From Diplocarpon mali (Eukaryota > Ascomycota > Leotiomycetes > Helotiales > Drepanopezizaceae), in NCBI GenBank assembly GCA_024741835.1, contig JAENRP010000429.1:1-32847 (forward strand): DNA of 32,847 nt. The letters are read 5' to 3'. Below, piece after piece: positions 9,690 through 20,060 of the stretch; within the stretch, counting starts at the first letter, position 1; each line of letters opens with the position of its first letter. The position numbers were made by a program, and so were the translations under genes. A model generated the notes under the pieces. It searched no databases, was not told the origin of the DNA, and was given only the letters and a program-made list of their open reading frames with translations.

Positions 9690-10120
9690 AATTTAAACGA
9701 TAATTATAATAAAAATGCTTATATCTTAAAAGCCGATCTTTATAAGATCTTTAAATCCAATTAGTATAATAATACTAGTTATATAGTATATATAACTAAT
9801 AAATCCTACCTATTTAAAGGCCTGCTTATTAAAATAAAAAGGCGCTCTATTAAAGTTAGTAGTAAAAGGTTATATATAAACTTAATAGGTATAGTAGAAA
9901 TAAATATTACTAGTGTTTCTTTCCTTTTATAAAATATTCTCCTTATACTTAGCTTAGGTATTAATCTTTTATCTAGCTGTAAGATCTATATAAAGTTGAA
10001 TTATATAAGAGTTTTTAATAATCAATTTATATAATTTATAAATAATAATTATAAAGTGATCTTAAAGGCTAAAATTAAAGATAGACTTTATATTATTTTA
10101 AAGGTGATATTATAGAAATT
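9690..10120 (+). pseudogene. B1 aspartic protease relic
   Basis: This is the copia-type protease that would cleave the polyprotein. The active-site region near 9765-9790 reads NNTSYIVY, where the family has (S)DTGC-V-H; the catalytic Asp is Asn and the Gly is Ser. Downstream SFLLQNILLILSLGINLLSS matches the conserved protease block of the SFLL-NV-YVPSLG-NLLS type, followed by a K-ILKAK-K-LYII block. Stops and active-site loss make it dead. Confidence 0.8.
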
Positions 10121-10597
10121 GACTCTTAGGCCGGACTTATAAGTAAATTCCTTTAAGGAAAGTGTACTCTCTACCCTAATACAATTAAGCGAAGATAAGG
10201 AGAATAGATAGACTCTTAAGTTAGGATTATAAGTGAAATTTATAAAAATAACTCTTAAGCTAGGACTATAGGTAAAATATAATATATTTTTAAAAATAAC
10301 TCTTAAGCTAGGATTATAAGTGAATTTAGTAGAAATGACTCTTAGGCTAAGACTATAAGTAGATTCTGCAGATTTGCTAATAATAATACTTAAGCTAAGA
10401 TTGCAAGTAAAATTTATAGAAATGACTCTTAAGCTAAGACTATAAGTGAACTTTGCGGATTTATTAGAAATAACTCTTAAGCTAGGACTATAAGTAGATC
10501 TTGCTATTTCTAAGAAATCGACTCTTAAGCTAGGACTATAAGTAGATCTTGCGGTTTTATTAAAAACGATTCTTAAGCTAGGCTTGCAATTAGAAAA
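10121..10597 (+). repeat. In-frame tandem array in B1 pol
   Basis: There are about ten degenerate units of 38-49 bp (one gap longer), each starting near GACTCTTAAGCTAGGAC and continuing TATAAGT plus a variable tail. In the polyprotein frame each unit reads close to TLKLGLQV plus a short spacer, so the array adds about 155 residues between the protease and the pre-integrase block. The core is an imperfect palindrome (ACTC-TTA-GCC against GGC-T-AAGT). B2 carries the same number of units, so the expansion precedes the split of the two copies. Confidence 0.85.
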
Positions 10598-10599
10598 CG

Positions 10600-12180
10600 G
10601 TAAAACCTTAAACTGCTATTACTAGTCCTTTCTAGCTGCTAATAACAAAGTATCGACTAATAATAGGCTATTAAAGCTATTAAAAGCCGAAAGCCTATTA
10701 AGGTATTAGCTAATATATAGAAGATTCGCGCATTTAAGGCTAAAGAAATTAAAAGGCCTATATAAGGTCTTAACTTTAAAATAAAAGATCTAAGTACTAA
10801 AGGATTGCTTAATATACCGAATTTGCAAGCTAATAAAACTTCGAAATTAGACGCAAATTAAGCTTAATTTATAAAAGGATTTGATATTAGCGCTAATATC
10901 TATTAATACTACTAGACTATTTATAACCTTAATTAAAGGAAATAATTGGTTTTCTTAAATAGTAAATAACTCTACTTAATAGATATAAACTATTTGTATT
11001 AAAACTAAATCTAAGCTTATAGAAAAGCTAGAAACTTAGAAAGTGATAAAGGAACGCTAAACCTAGTTAAAGCTAATAGCTATTAAGTCTAATAATATAT
11101 TAAAGATTAAAGTAAAGCTTAATAAATAGGTAAAATAAGGAGTTTGTTATAAACTAACTATAATATATAAAGGTTCCTATTAGAATGGCATTACTAAGCG
11201 AAGTATTTAATAAGTAGAGACTGACTATCGCGCTTTATTGCAAGATGCTAACTTACTATTGGAATTCTAGGACCTTGCGGTTAAAGCAGACGTATACTTA
11301 TAAAATAGATTAGGTAGTAGACTAATAGTTAATAGCACTTGAATATTACTATATAAGGCATATTTTAAATAGAAACTAAGCCTAGACTATATTTATATCT
11401 TTAAAAGCGTCTGCTACTCCTATATTAGCCTAAAGTCCTAGCCTATAGGTATAAAAAGTAAAAAGCTAATAGACTAAGGTAGAGAATATTTATTTATTAA
11501 GTATATTAAATAGATAATAAAGCAATAGATAGTATATGTGCTAGATCTAAAGCAAGTAATTATATCTTTAGTAGTTAAGTTCGATAAATCTTAAAATAAA
11601 AGGGAGCTATCTTTAAAGCTCTATATACTTAGAGATTCGCAAGGTATACTAGTCGACGGTAATACTATTAAGCCAAACTAATAACCCCTTTCTCTTAGCT
11701 TAGGTATATTAAGCGCACTTGCTAATCGACGACCTATTAGTTACCTAAAGGCCAAATAGACTATTCCTATTATTTGCGAACTACTTAAAGTATAGAACAA
11801 CTTTAATATTATTATCCTTTTAGTTAAAGCACTTATAGTAAAGGATATTCCTAAAATAGGTATAAGTAATAATAAGCCTTTACTATTAGAAAGCAGTTCT
11901 TTAAATAATAAGCCTACGGAATTTATAGTCGAACCTATACCTTTAAAGAGGAATAGAGATCTAAAACTAAAAGACACTTTAGATAAACGCAAGTTTAAGC
12001 ATATCTAGGCTATAATAGTATATAGGATTTATAAGCTTAAACTTTAATAAAGCTTCGATAAAGATAATGCGTTCTTAGCCGCTAAAGGGATAATGAAAAT
12101 CTCTCTTCTAAAGATATACGATAAAGCTATTAATAATCTGGAAAATAAAGTAGTATAAAATAAGGCAATCTAAGAGGAGA
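10600..12180 (+). pseudogene. B1 integrase and linker relic
   Basis: This would insert the DNA copy into the host chromosome. The pre-integrase block starts near 10716 (YRRFAHLRLKKLKGL, with the family W-H-R-F-H eroded). The core follows, with I-TTRLF-T-IKGN-WF-QIV and, near 11170-11260, a S-QNG-x-KRSIQQVE-type block for the QNG-AER segment. The C-terminal IF-S-CY-YISLKSQP block lies near 11400-11450. A long hydrophilic linker to RT runs from about 11500 to 12180. Stops occur throughout. Confidence 0.8.
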
Positions 12181-13680
12181 TAAGCTCTATTATTGCAAAT
12201 GGCATATAGATAAAGAAACTAATGCTAAAGGATATAAACCTAGTATTAATAAAGTGGGTCTTTATAATTAAGATATATATAAATAGGACCTTAGAATATT
12301 ATAAGGCAAGGCTTATAGCTAAGGGCTTCTCTTAATAGTATAGAGAAGACTACTTTGATATATTCGCGCTAATAGTTCGTATAAATACCCTTTGCATATT
12401 TATAGTAATAGTAGCTGCTAAGGACCTTAAATGCAGATAGTACGATATTAAAAAGACATTTACTAAAGCGATTATAAAAGAATGGATTTTTCTCTTTTAA
12501 CTTAATGGTATTCTTATACGCGCTAGCTACTCTTTCCATATACTCTGCAGTATCTATAGGCTTAAACAATCAGCTTATAATTAGAACCTCTTATATAGCT
12601 TTACTTTAATAGAAATGGGATTTATTTAAAGCTTAGCTAACCTTTGTCTATTTACCTATGCTAAGCGTAGAATTAAGTTGCTACTATATATTAATAATAT
12701 TATTATAGCTGCGAAAATAACCACTTAATTGAATTAGTTCTTTATGACTATTCGGAAACGTTTTAATACTAAGGATCTAAAGGGAATTTATAAGATCCTT
12801 AGCATCTATATTATAAAGAACCGCTTTACTTAAGAACTCTAGTTAAATTAAGAGCAGTATATTAAGAAGATCCTAAACCGAATAGGACTTTCTACTTATA
12901 CTCCTAACTTTAAGCTAAAGCGTACTCTAATTAAAGGAAAGTATAATAAGTTAGAGCCTATTAATAAAAATAAGTAGAGAGGAGATCTAAAGAAGTACTA
13001 ATAGGATATTAAAGCGATTATATATATTATAGTATATATAAGACCAGATATTGCCTTTATTATTAAGCAACTTAATTAAAACTTAAAGGATTTAACGATT
13101 TAATATAAGAATATAGTCAAGCGATTTAAAAGGTACCTTTAATTGATAATTATATAAAAGGTAAGATACGGACTAACGAAATATATAAGCGCAAAGCTTA
13201 AGGTATATACTAATTCCGACTGGGCAAATATAAAAGGTTGGAAAAGTATATCTAAAAGCGTAGTAGTACTATATAGTAGACCTATATTATAAAGAAGTAG
13301 GAAGTAGAAATTAGTAGCTACTGCAAGTACTAAGGCCGAATATATATTAATATTATCAAATTGCAAGTAAAGATTATAGATCGCTTAAGTTTTAAAAGAT
13401 ATAGGTTTTATTAAGTATATTAGATGAGATAAGAATTATATTAATCTTTAAGCAGATAATATAAGAGCGATTGCACTTATAAAGAATCTATACTTATATA
13501 AGCGATCGAAATATATTAATATTACTTATTACTTTATCTATAACCTTATTATAAAGAATAAGTTATTAATTACCTATATCCTAACCGATCGAATAGTAGT
13601 AGATGGATTTATAAAGCTACTAAAGACGGTTGCAAAGTTCAAAGTATTTAAAGATATACTAAGGTTGCAAAAGACAATAA
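12181..13680 (+). pseudogene. B1 reverse transcriptase and RNase H relic
   Basis: RT begins near 12245 with KWVF-IK, then YKARLIAKGFSQQYREDYFD and VRINTLCIFIVIVAAKDLKCRQYDIKK; IYRLKQSA lies near 12550-12580. The YVDD box reads YINN at 12687-12698. RNase H begins about 13198 with VYTNSDWA, continues with a VATASTKAEY block near 13310-13345 and ends near 13670 with a VVDGFIKLLK block, as in copia elements. Both RT box Asp residues are lost. Confidence 0.88.
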
Positions 13681-13990
13681 GGGCTTAGCAGGCTTAAGGA
13701 CGACTCCTAGGCCCGCCTTATAAATCAGGTCATATAGTCTTATAAAGGAAAGTTTTTAAATCGACTCCTAGGACTAAGCCGCAAGTTAAGTTATATAGTC
13801 TTATAAAGGAACGCTTTTAGGAAAATTGACTCCTAATCCCGCCTTACGAGTAGAGTTTGGTGATTTCAATAAAGGTTACTATTAATTAATTGTTTTTAAT
13901 TTAAAGAGATACTTAAGAGTTGGATTAGCGCAAAAGGATAGTTGTTATTTTCCTAACTATAGGTCAATTAGAGTAAGGTCTAAATAGGGG
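13681..13990 (+). repeat. B1 3' region: three palindromic units and purine tract
   Basis: There are three tandem units starting GACTCCTAG or GACTCCTAA at 13702, 13763 and 13828 (spacing 61 and 65 bp). Each carries the imperfect palindrome seen in the pol array, and the first two share a spacer containing CATATAGTCTTATAAAGGA or a close variant. No gene is visible from there to the LTR. The run AAATAGGGG directly before 13991 is the likely plus-strand primer (polypurine tract). Confidence 0.7.
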
Positions 13991-14185
13991 TATTAAGATA
14001 AGTGATACAGCTATTACTTTAATATATTATTATATAACCTTATTGCTTAGTTAATAGGATATTAATACATATATAGCTATAGGGAAGAAAGGGGTAAGCT
14101 TCCTTCTTTAACTCTTACTAATATATCGACTATCGACCTTTAGAAGTTTCCCTTACCTACTGCGCCGACTTACTTAAGCTCAATA
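13991..14185 (+). repeat. B1 3' LTR
   Basis: This 195-bp LTR runs from TATTAAG to CTCAATA and is followed by the TCTAG duplication at 14186-14190. It is more AT-eroded than the 5' LTR over its first 80 bases. Confidence 0.92.
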
Positions 14186-14190
14186 TCTAG

Positions 14191-14299
14191 TATATATATG
14201 ATAAGGAGACTTCGGAAAGAAAAGGGAGAGTCTATGACTCAGTAGAGTCACGTGGAGGGTCTCCAGAATAAGTGGAGACTCCGCCCATTCTGCATAACA
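14191..14299 (-). repeat. A(-) 5' LTR, outer 109 bp
   Basis: This is the outer part of the A(-) LTR, reading TGTTATGCAGAATGGGCGG on the reverse strand from 14299. It keeps the original TG start that both A' LTRs have lost to TA, which fixes the element boundary. Confidence 0.9.
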
Positions 14300-15234
14300 A
14301 ATACCGTTAGGTTAGGAGAGAAAAATCCATTCCTTTATAGTCGCTTTAGTAAATGCATTTTTAATATCGTACTATTTGCATTTAAGGTCCTTAGCGACTA
14401 TTATTACTATAAATATATAAAGGGTATTTATACGAACTATTAGCGCAAACGTATCGAAGTAGTCTTCTTTATACTATTAAAAGAAGCCTTTAGCTATAAG
14501 CCTTACCTTATAACGTTCTAAGGTCCTATCTGCATATATTTTAATTATAAAGACCTACTTTATTAAAACTAGGTTCACGTCCTTTAGCGTCGGTTCCTCT
14601 ATTTATATACCATTTGTAATAAGAGAACTTATTTCCTTTTAAATTGCCTTATTCTATACTACTCTATTCTTTAGATTATTAATAGCTTTATCGTACGTCT
14701 TTAAAAGAGAGATTTTCATTATCTCCCTAGCGGCTAAGAGCGCATTATCTTTACAAAGCTCTATTAAAGTTCGAGCTCGTAGATCCTATGCGCTATTATA
14801 GCCTAGATACGCTTAGACTTACGTTCATTTAAGTTATCTTCTAGTTCTAAGTCTTTATTCCTCTTTAAAGGCGTAGGTTCGGCTATAGGTTCTATAGGCT
14901 TATTATTTAAGGAATCGCTTTCTAATAGTAGAGGCTTATTATTACTTATACCTATTTTAAGAATATCCTTTACTATAGGTACTTTAATTAAAGGGATAAT
15001 GATATTAAAGTTATTCTATACTTAAGGTAGTTCGCAGATAATAGGAATAGTCTATTCGGCCTTTAAGCGACTAGCAGGTCGTCGATCAGCAGGTGCGCTT
15101 AATATACTTAAGCTAAGAGAAAGAGGTTATTAGTTCGGCTTAATAGTATTACTATCAAGTGGTATACCTTGCGAATCTCTAAGTATATAGAGCTTTAAGG
15201 ATAGCTCCCCCCTATTTCGAGATTCGTTAAGCTC
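14300..15234 (-). pseudogene. B3: B-family pol fragment (integrase end to RT start)
   Basis: This reverse-strand piece aligns with B1 positions about 11578-12512, from the integrase C-terminal linker to the start of RT. Its right end is cut by insertion of B2 (TGTTGAG starts at 15235); its left end is cut by A(-), whose LTR starts at 14299 with AATAC (14300-14304) as target site. B1 at 12508-12512 shows the unbroken site. It is the oldest layer visible. Forward-strand open frames crossing its edges are artefacts of the junctions. Confidence 0.87.
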
Positions 15235-15429
15235 TGTTGAGATAGGTGATACAGCTATCACTCTGATGTATTATCATATGACCCTACTGCTTAGTCAGTA
15301 GGATATTAATACGTATATAGCTATAGGGAAGAAAGGGGTAACCTTCCTTCCCTGACTCTTATTAATATATCGACTATCGACCTTTAGAAGTTTCTATTAC
15401 CTACTGCGCCGACTCACTTAAGCTTAATA
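15235..15429 (+). repeat. B2 5' LTR
   Basis: This 195-bp LTR has the best preserved start of the family, TGTTGAG, and ends CTTAATA. It is less eroded than the B1 3' LTR and defines the family boundaries. The primer site GGTTATAAGCCC follows at 15430-15441. Confidence 0.92.
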
Positions 15430-15441
15430 GGTTATAAGCCC

Positions 15442-15820
15442 TAACTAGACCGATAATAGATTATTAACTTCCTTTAAAAAGCACTTACGCTGCAACTATT
15501 AGTAGGAAGTTGAATGAGACTTATAGTAAAAGGTAAGTAATCGGCGAATAAGAGGTGTAATTCCCTATTTAGCTAACTTATATTATAAGAGGTATAATTC
15601 TTTACTTTATAACCTTTTAGTACTGCAAAAGGTATGATTCCTTACTTTATTATATTTTATAGAAGGTATAATTCCCTGCGTTATAGCTTAAAAATCCTTT
15701 TCAATAAGAGGACTTCCTCCCTATTTAATACTTCTATAATACCTGCTATTTAATCATTTCGACTTTTCGATAAGAGGAGTGCCTTTAACTATTTAATTTA
15801 TTTGATTTTAAACGAAATTC
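15442..15820 (+). repeat. B2 leader with tandem units
   Basis: No gene is visible. Four units of the GAGGTATGATTCC type lie at about 15549, 15586, 15627 and 15659, at the same relative places as in B1. Confidence 0.6.
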
Positions 15821-16780
15821 TATTTAAAATAGCAATAGCTTCCGATTTTGATTAAAATACTAGACCTAGAGACCTTTAACTCTTTCGAAAGAACTAGCAA
15901 TAATAGTTCGACGATTTAAAGCTTTACTTTAAAAGCAAAGGTATTAAAATAGCGATTTAAAAGACACTTATTAAATATGCGAGAATAGCCTCTTATACTC
16001 CTTCTACTAATTCGTCTACTTCTACTTTAATAGCTAATATAAATACTAAGGATTTGCTAAATATATTAAATAAGCTTAGCTTAAGAGCTTTAGTAAATAA
16101 TAACTAAGAATCCTAAAAGCAGCTTTTAAATATAGAAAAGGAGAAGGAGTATAGGCTAGCCTTAGCTAAATGCAAGCTTAAGATTAATAAAGGTTTAAGC
16201 GATAAAGACTAAGATTTTATTTAAGTTTATAATAATGCGAAGATAAGATAGAATACTTTAAAGGTAAAATACTCTTAAATAACTGCCTTTAATACCTAGC
16301 ATCTACTATAGTAGATTACTTTATTTTAATATAGAAAAGATAAAGATAATAAGGATATAGATATAAATATAGACTCTACCTAATCTATATTATATAAAGT
16401 GAGAAAGAGAGTAAGAGTTATAGATCTTAGGATAGCTATAACTTTTAAGGAAACTTAGCTTTTTAGTTTCCTACTTAATAGCCTTTTTCTTAAGTTCGCT
16501 ATTGCAAAATAATCTCTTCTTATTTAACCTAACCTTAAGATCTATAAGAAGATCGACCTCCTTTAAACTATCGAGTAAGACTTCAAAGGACGCTCTAAAT
16601 CGGCAAATACTATATTATAAGGTAATAATAAGCCTAAAAAGAGGAAGGAGCGCAGGATAAGCCCTTAAGCTCATTAGGGATGCTACTTTTATAATAGTGC
16701 TTATAATATTACTAATTGTAAAGTTAAAAGGCAACTGATTAATATAGTCGCTAGCTTTAATATTAAGAAGCAATCGAAGC
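15821..16780 (+). pseudogene. B2 gag relic
   Basis: It is colinear with the B1 gag relic and carries many stops. The zinc knuckle near 16680-16726 reads CYFYNSAYNITNC: the first and last Cys survive, while the second Cys and the His read Tyr. This copy shows the original metal-binding pattern better than B1 does. Confidence 0.72.
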
Positions 16781-16919
16781 AGAAGTTAAGAAGTAAACTG
16801 CCCTTATCCTACCAAAGGCTATAACTATTAAGGAAAGGCAAAGGAAAAGGCTATTTAGCTAAAACTTTAGCAAATACCTTTAATAATAATAGTAGGTTAT
16901 TTAAACCTAAATCCACTTT

Positions 16920-17354
16920 TAATAATTCAAATAATAATTATAATAAAGATGCTTACATTTTAAAAGCCGATCTTTATAAGATCCTTGAATTTAATTAGTA
17001 TAGTAATACTAATTGTATAGTATATATAATTGATAAATCCTACTTATTTAAAGGCCTACTTACTAAAATAAAAAGGCGCTTTATTACAGTTAGTAGTAGA
17101 AGGTTATATATAAACTCGATAGGTATAGTAGAAATAAATATTATTAGCATTTCTTTCCTTTTATAAAATGTTTTCCTTATACTTAGCTTAAGCATTAATC
17201 TTTTATCTAGCTATAAGATTTATATAAAGTTGAATTATATAAGAGTTTTTAATAATTAATTTATATAGTTTATAAATAAAAATTATAAAGTGATCTTTAA
17301 AGCTAAAATTAAAGATAGACTTTATATTATCTTAAAGGTAATATTATAGAAATT
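16920..17354 (+). pseudogene. B2 protease relic
   Basis: It is colinear with B1. The active-site stretch near 17000-17025 reads SNTNCIVY where the family has DTG-C; both the catalytic Asp and the Gly are Asn. The downstream SFLLQNVFLILSLSINLLSS block is recognisable. Confidence 0.78.
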
Positions 17355-17714
17355 GACTCTTAAGCCAAACCTATAAGTAGATTCCTTTAAGGAAAGTATA
17401 CTCTTTACCCTAATATAATTAAGTGAGGATAAGGAGAATAGATAGACTCTTAAGCTAAGATCGCAAGTGAAATTCGTAAAAATAACTCTTAAGCTAAGAT
17501 TATAAGTAGAATGCAATATATTTTTAAAGATGATTCTTAAGCTAAGATTATAAGTGAATTTAGTAGAAATGACTCTTAGGCTAGGACTGCAAGTAGATTT
17601 TGCAAATTCGCTAATAATAACTCTTAAGCTAGGATCGCAAGTGAAATTCGTAGAAATGACTCTTAAGCTAGGACTGCGAGTAAACTTCGTAGATTTGTTA
17701 AAAACGACTCTTAA
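17355..17714 (+). repeat. B2 tandem array, part 1
   Basis: These are the first seven units plus the start of the eighth of the in-frame array, starting with GACTCTTAAGCC. The array is broken at TTAA (17711-17714) by element C and resumes at 20680. Long open frames on either strand here follow from the array and are not separate genes. Confidence 0.85.
17711..17714. repeat. Target duplication TTAA, left of C
   Basis: TTAA is repeated at 20680-20683. In B1 the corresponding unit reads CTTAAGC without interruption. The duplication appears to be 4 bp. Confidence 0.75.
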
Positions 17715-17962
17715 TATAAGAGGGAGCAGGAACAACATAAGAGAATAGGCCTAAGGGAAGACCAAAGATAAGAGGGAGGAAGCACTACAAGCGGGCTCTC
17801 CGAAGATAAGAACTAGGATAATTCACTAATTAAGGGTAGAATAGGTAGTTAGCATTGCGCGCTATCTTTAAATATAATAGTAGTCTTATATATACCCCTT
17901 TCTTAGTCCTTATCTAACTTTATAACTTATATTATAAGATCCTCTACTTCTAAGTCTTTATA
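17715..17962 (-). repeat. C LTR, left copy
   Basis: This 248-bp LTR starts TATAAGAGGGAGCAGG and ends TCTTTATA on the forward strand, more eroded than the right copy. A TATA-like run next to CCCC (about 17890-17904) is in a plausible place for a promoter. Confidence 0.88.
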
Positions 17963-18690
17963 TATACCTTAATTAACTTAAGTAGCGGCCTTTACTACTT
18001 TTAATAAAGATATAAGACTCTTATAGGTTAAGAATACTAATTCCTATTTGTAAGAATAATAAGTATAAGTAGAGTTAGTACCTAAAGTTATAAAGATAGG
18101 AAAAGGAGNNNNNNNNNNNNNNNNNNNNNNNNNNNNNNNNNNNNNNNNNNNNNNNNNNNNNNNCATAGGTCAGGCCTGCGAGTGGATTTCAAAGAAATAT
18201 ATAAAAGGAGAGAGGGAAAGGAGGAGGTGCGGTAGTAAATAAATAAAAATAATAAAAAAAAACTCCTTTTCCTCCTTTGGTAATATAACTCCTAGGCTGG
18301 GCCCGTAAGCCAAAAGCTCGAAGTTATTAAAGCTATCAAATTGCAATTTTAAAGAAAATTCGAAGACAATTTTAAATAATCCTAAGTATATATGCTTTAA
18401 TTAATTTAAGAAGTGTCCTTGCTAAAGAAAATCCAGGCTTTATATAAAATTCGACTGATAATTTAGGAATTTCTTTAATATGGCTATATTTGATTATTAA
18501 GCCTTTCTAAAGTAGTAACTTGCTTATTTAACTTAAAGGAAGCTGGATTTAAGTATTTAAAGTTCGCATGCTAGTTTTTACCTTCTAAAGCCTATCGATT
18601 ACTAAATTAAAGAGCGCAATAAGTTTCTTAAAGAAGGCCTTCGATTAAGGTTTTTAAATATTAAATATAAAGTTTAGAAAACTAAGCTTT
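17963..18690 (-). other. C internal, downstream of gag; no gene seen
   Basis: It is AT-rich with no recognisable domain. It holds the assembly gap, an A-rich tract (about 18240-18265) facing a CTCCTTTTCCTCC run, and palindrome copies near 18164-18190 and 18285-18310. If C is reverse-oriented this is its 3' end, but no convincing polypurine tract is visible beside the left LTR. Confidence 0.5.
18109..18163. other. Assembly gap (55 N)
   Basis: A run of 55 N bases lies inside element C. The base right after it falls at a copy of the repeated palindrome, so the assembly may have broken or collapsed at that repeat. Confidence 0.98.
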
Positions 18691-18699
18691 AAGTTCCTT

Positions 18700-20060
18700 G
18701 ATTTTTAAGGCAGATTTCACTCTTAAGCTAAGACTGCAAGTAAAGGGAATTACTATTAGATTTCTCTTTACCTCTTTAGTAACCTCTAAAGCCTTCGAAT
18801 ATTCTTATACTAGGCTTTTAAAATCTTTAATAAAGGAGGAGGTAGGCTCTTTCTTCTTTTCTATTGCCTTAATAGTCCTTTTGCTAAGGTCTGATTTTAA
18901 GGCAAAGGTTAAGAAGTCTTCGAATTAAGCGTATATTATAAGATTACGCTTATTAATCCTAAAATGCTTAATAATCTTATTTCAAAGGTTAATAGGCAAT
19001 TTAAGTAAGAATAAGCGTCCTTTTTCAACTTTACTAAGAATCTTTTAATTAATTAAAGTATTTGATACTTAAGTAAAGGTCTAATAGTAGTTTTTAAGTT
19101 CCTTAGGAATACGTATAATAAGAATAAACTCCTTTAAAAAAGCTAAAGTATTGCGAATCTGCTATCTATCAAATTCCCGAAATTCAGCTTTAAGAGCCTT
19201 AGTAAGGAGTTCCTAGGATTCGCGAAGCTTTTACTTAAGCAGAGACTTAATAATATCTTTATTAGTTTAGTTATAGTAGTAGGAAAGTCGATTGATTATC
19301 TTATTATATTTAATATCGAAATTATAATAAGTCTCCTTATATTATTTAAGGAAATTAGTAATATTAGCTCTAATAAAATAAGAAGTACTAGAAGAACTAA
19401 GGAAGGGAAAATGATTAATAATAGCTTTAAAGGCGGCTATTATTGCTTTATTTGTTTCAATAAGAGGGGAGCTAGGTTGAATACAAGGCCTAAGGTATTT
19501 TAAAGAGTTTTTAGAATCCGAGTTAATCTTAAAGTGACTAAGGCGAGCTTAAAAAGATTTAGGCAAAGGGTCAGAAGGAGGTTTAAAATTGATATTTTTA
19601 GTATTTTTAAGTATCGATATTAAAAAAGTAAGTGCAGTTATCAAAGGGGAAGATAAAGAACTTAAGTTATATAAAATTGTATTTTTATATTCCTACTTAT
19701 AGGCCTGGCTTAAGAGTGAAAATCCGGCTTCTGCGGAAAGTTTATTTATACTTTACTAAGACTTCTTTAATAAGTGCAAAGCAATAAATAAGGGTACTAT
19801 AATTACTAGTAATAAGAAAAGGTTTATCGAATTAAAAACTAATTTCTAAGATAAAGTTTCTAAGAAAGATTCATCTTAGCTTCTAAAACAATTTCTATTA
19901 GTTCTTGAAATAAATATATCCTAGGGGTTATTTCTAAAGTAAAGAATAGAGTTCTATCAAGTAAAGGTGGCTGAAGTATCCGATTTAGCTTTTTAAGAAA
20001 ACTGAAGAGATACTCCCAATTAGAGCTTTTATTTAATATTATATAAATACTCAAAACTGC
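18700..20060 (-). pseudogene. C gag-like relic
   Basis: Read on the reverse strand from about 20054, an open stretch of 64 codons (to 19860) is followed, through several TAG/TAA/TGA stops, by helical Leu/Lys-rich sequence. The stretch KVEKGRLFLLKLPINL near 19040-18990, then FEDFLTFALKSDLSK near 18930-18880 and a Lys/Glu-rich run, has the spacing of the gag capsid region of fungal Ty3/gypsy-type elements (E-GR-FL-GLP-L). No zinc knuckle is visible downstream. The family assignment is by pattern only. A forward-strand frame at 18698-18928 is its shadow. Confidence 0.6.

Larger units (their letters stand above)
8001..14185 (+). mobile_element. Copia element B1, full-length relic
   Basis: This is a complete 6185-bp Ty1/copia element with two 195-bp LTRs, an adjacent primer site, gag, protease, integrase, RT and RNase H in copia order, and a purine-rich run before the 3' LTR. 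It sits inside the 5' LTR of A(-) and is flanked by TCTAG on both sides, so it is younger than A(-). The two LTRs differ at roughly two dozen positions, all but one of them transitions, as expected from RIP. A peculiarity is the tandem array between protease and integrase (10121-10597). No reading frame is intact. Confidence 0.93.
112..14299 (-). mobile_element. Copia element A(-), interrupted by D and B1
   Basis: This is a reverse-strand Ty1/copia retrotransposon relic. Its 5' LTR is at the right (split between 7913-8000 and 14191-14299); the pol remains run leftward in the order gag, protease, integrase, reverse transcriptase, RNase H, which is the copia order. It aligns along its whole length with the forward-strand copy A' (about 22103-29135). 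Two insertions interrupt it: D at 4300-5248 and B1 at 8001-14185. Its 3' LTR is not in the window. The LTR begins TGTTATG on the reverse strand at 14299 and is flanked by AATAC (14300-14304), the expected target duplication; the matching copy would lie left of the window. All reading frames carry many TAG/TAA stops. Confidence 0.9.

Noticed and set aside
10121..10597. CRISPR-like array
   Set aside because: Units are degenerate, spacers are similar to each other and the array is in frame with a retrotransposon polyprotein in a fungal-type context. It is a minisatellite.
14252..14443. Open frame joining the A LTR and B3
   Set aside because: It crosses an insertion junction, as does the one at 21824-22150. 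Neither corresponds to a family.
17322..17738. Open frame of 138 codons on the reverse strand with SLRV repeats
   Set aside because: It is the reverse-strand reading of the in-frame array of B2 and runs over the insertion junction of C. The forward frame fits the polyprotein.
18698..18928. Forward open frame of 76 codons in element C
   Set aside because: It is antisense to the gag-like relic, which has the better family pattern and continues far beyond it.
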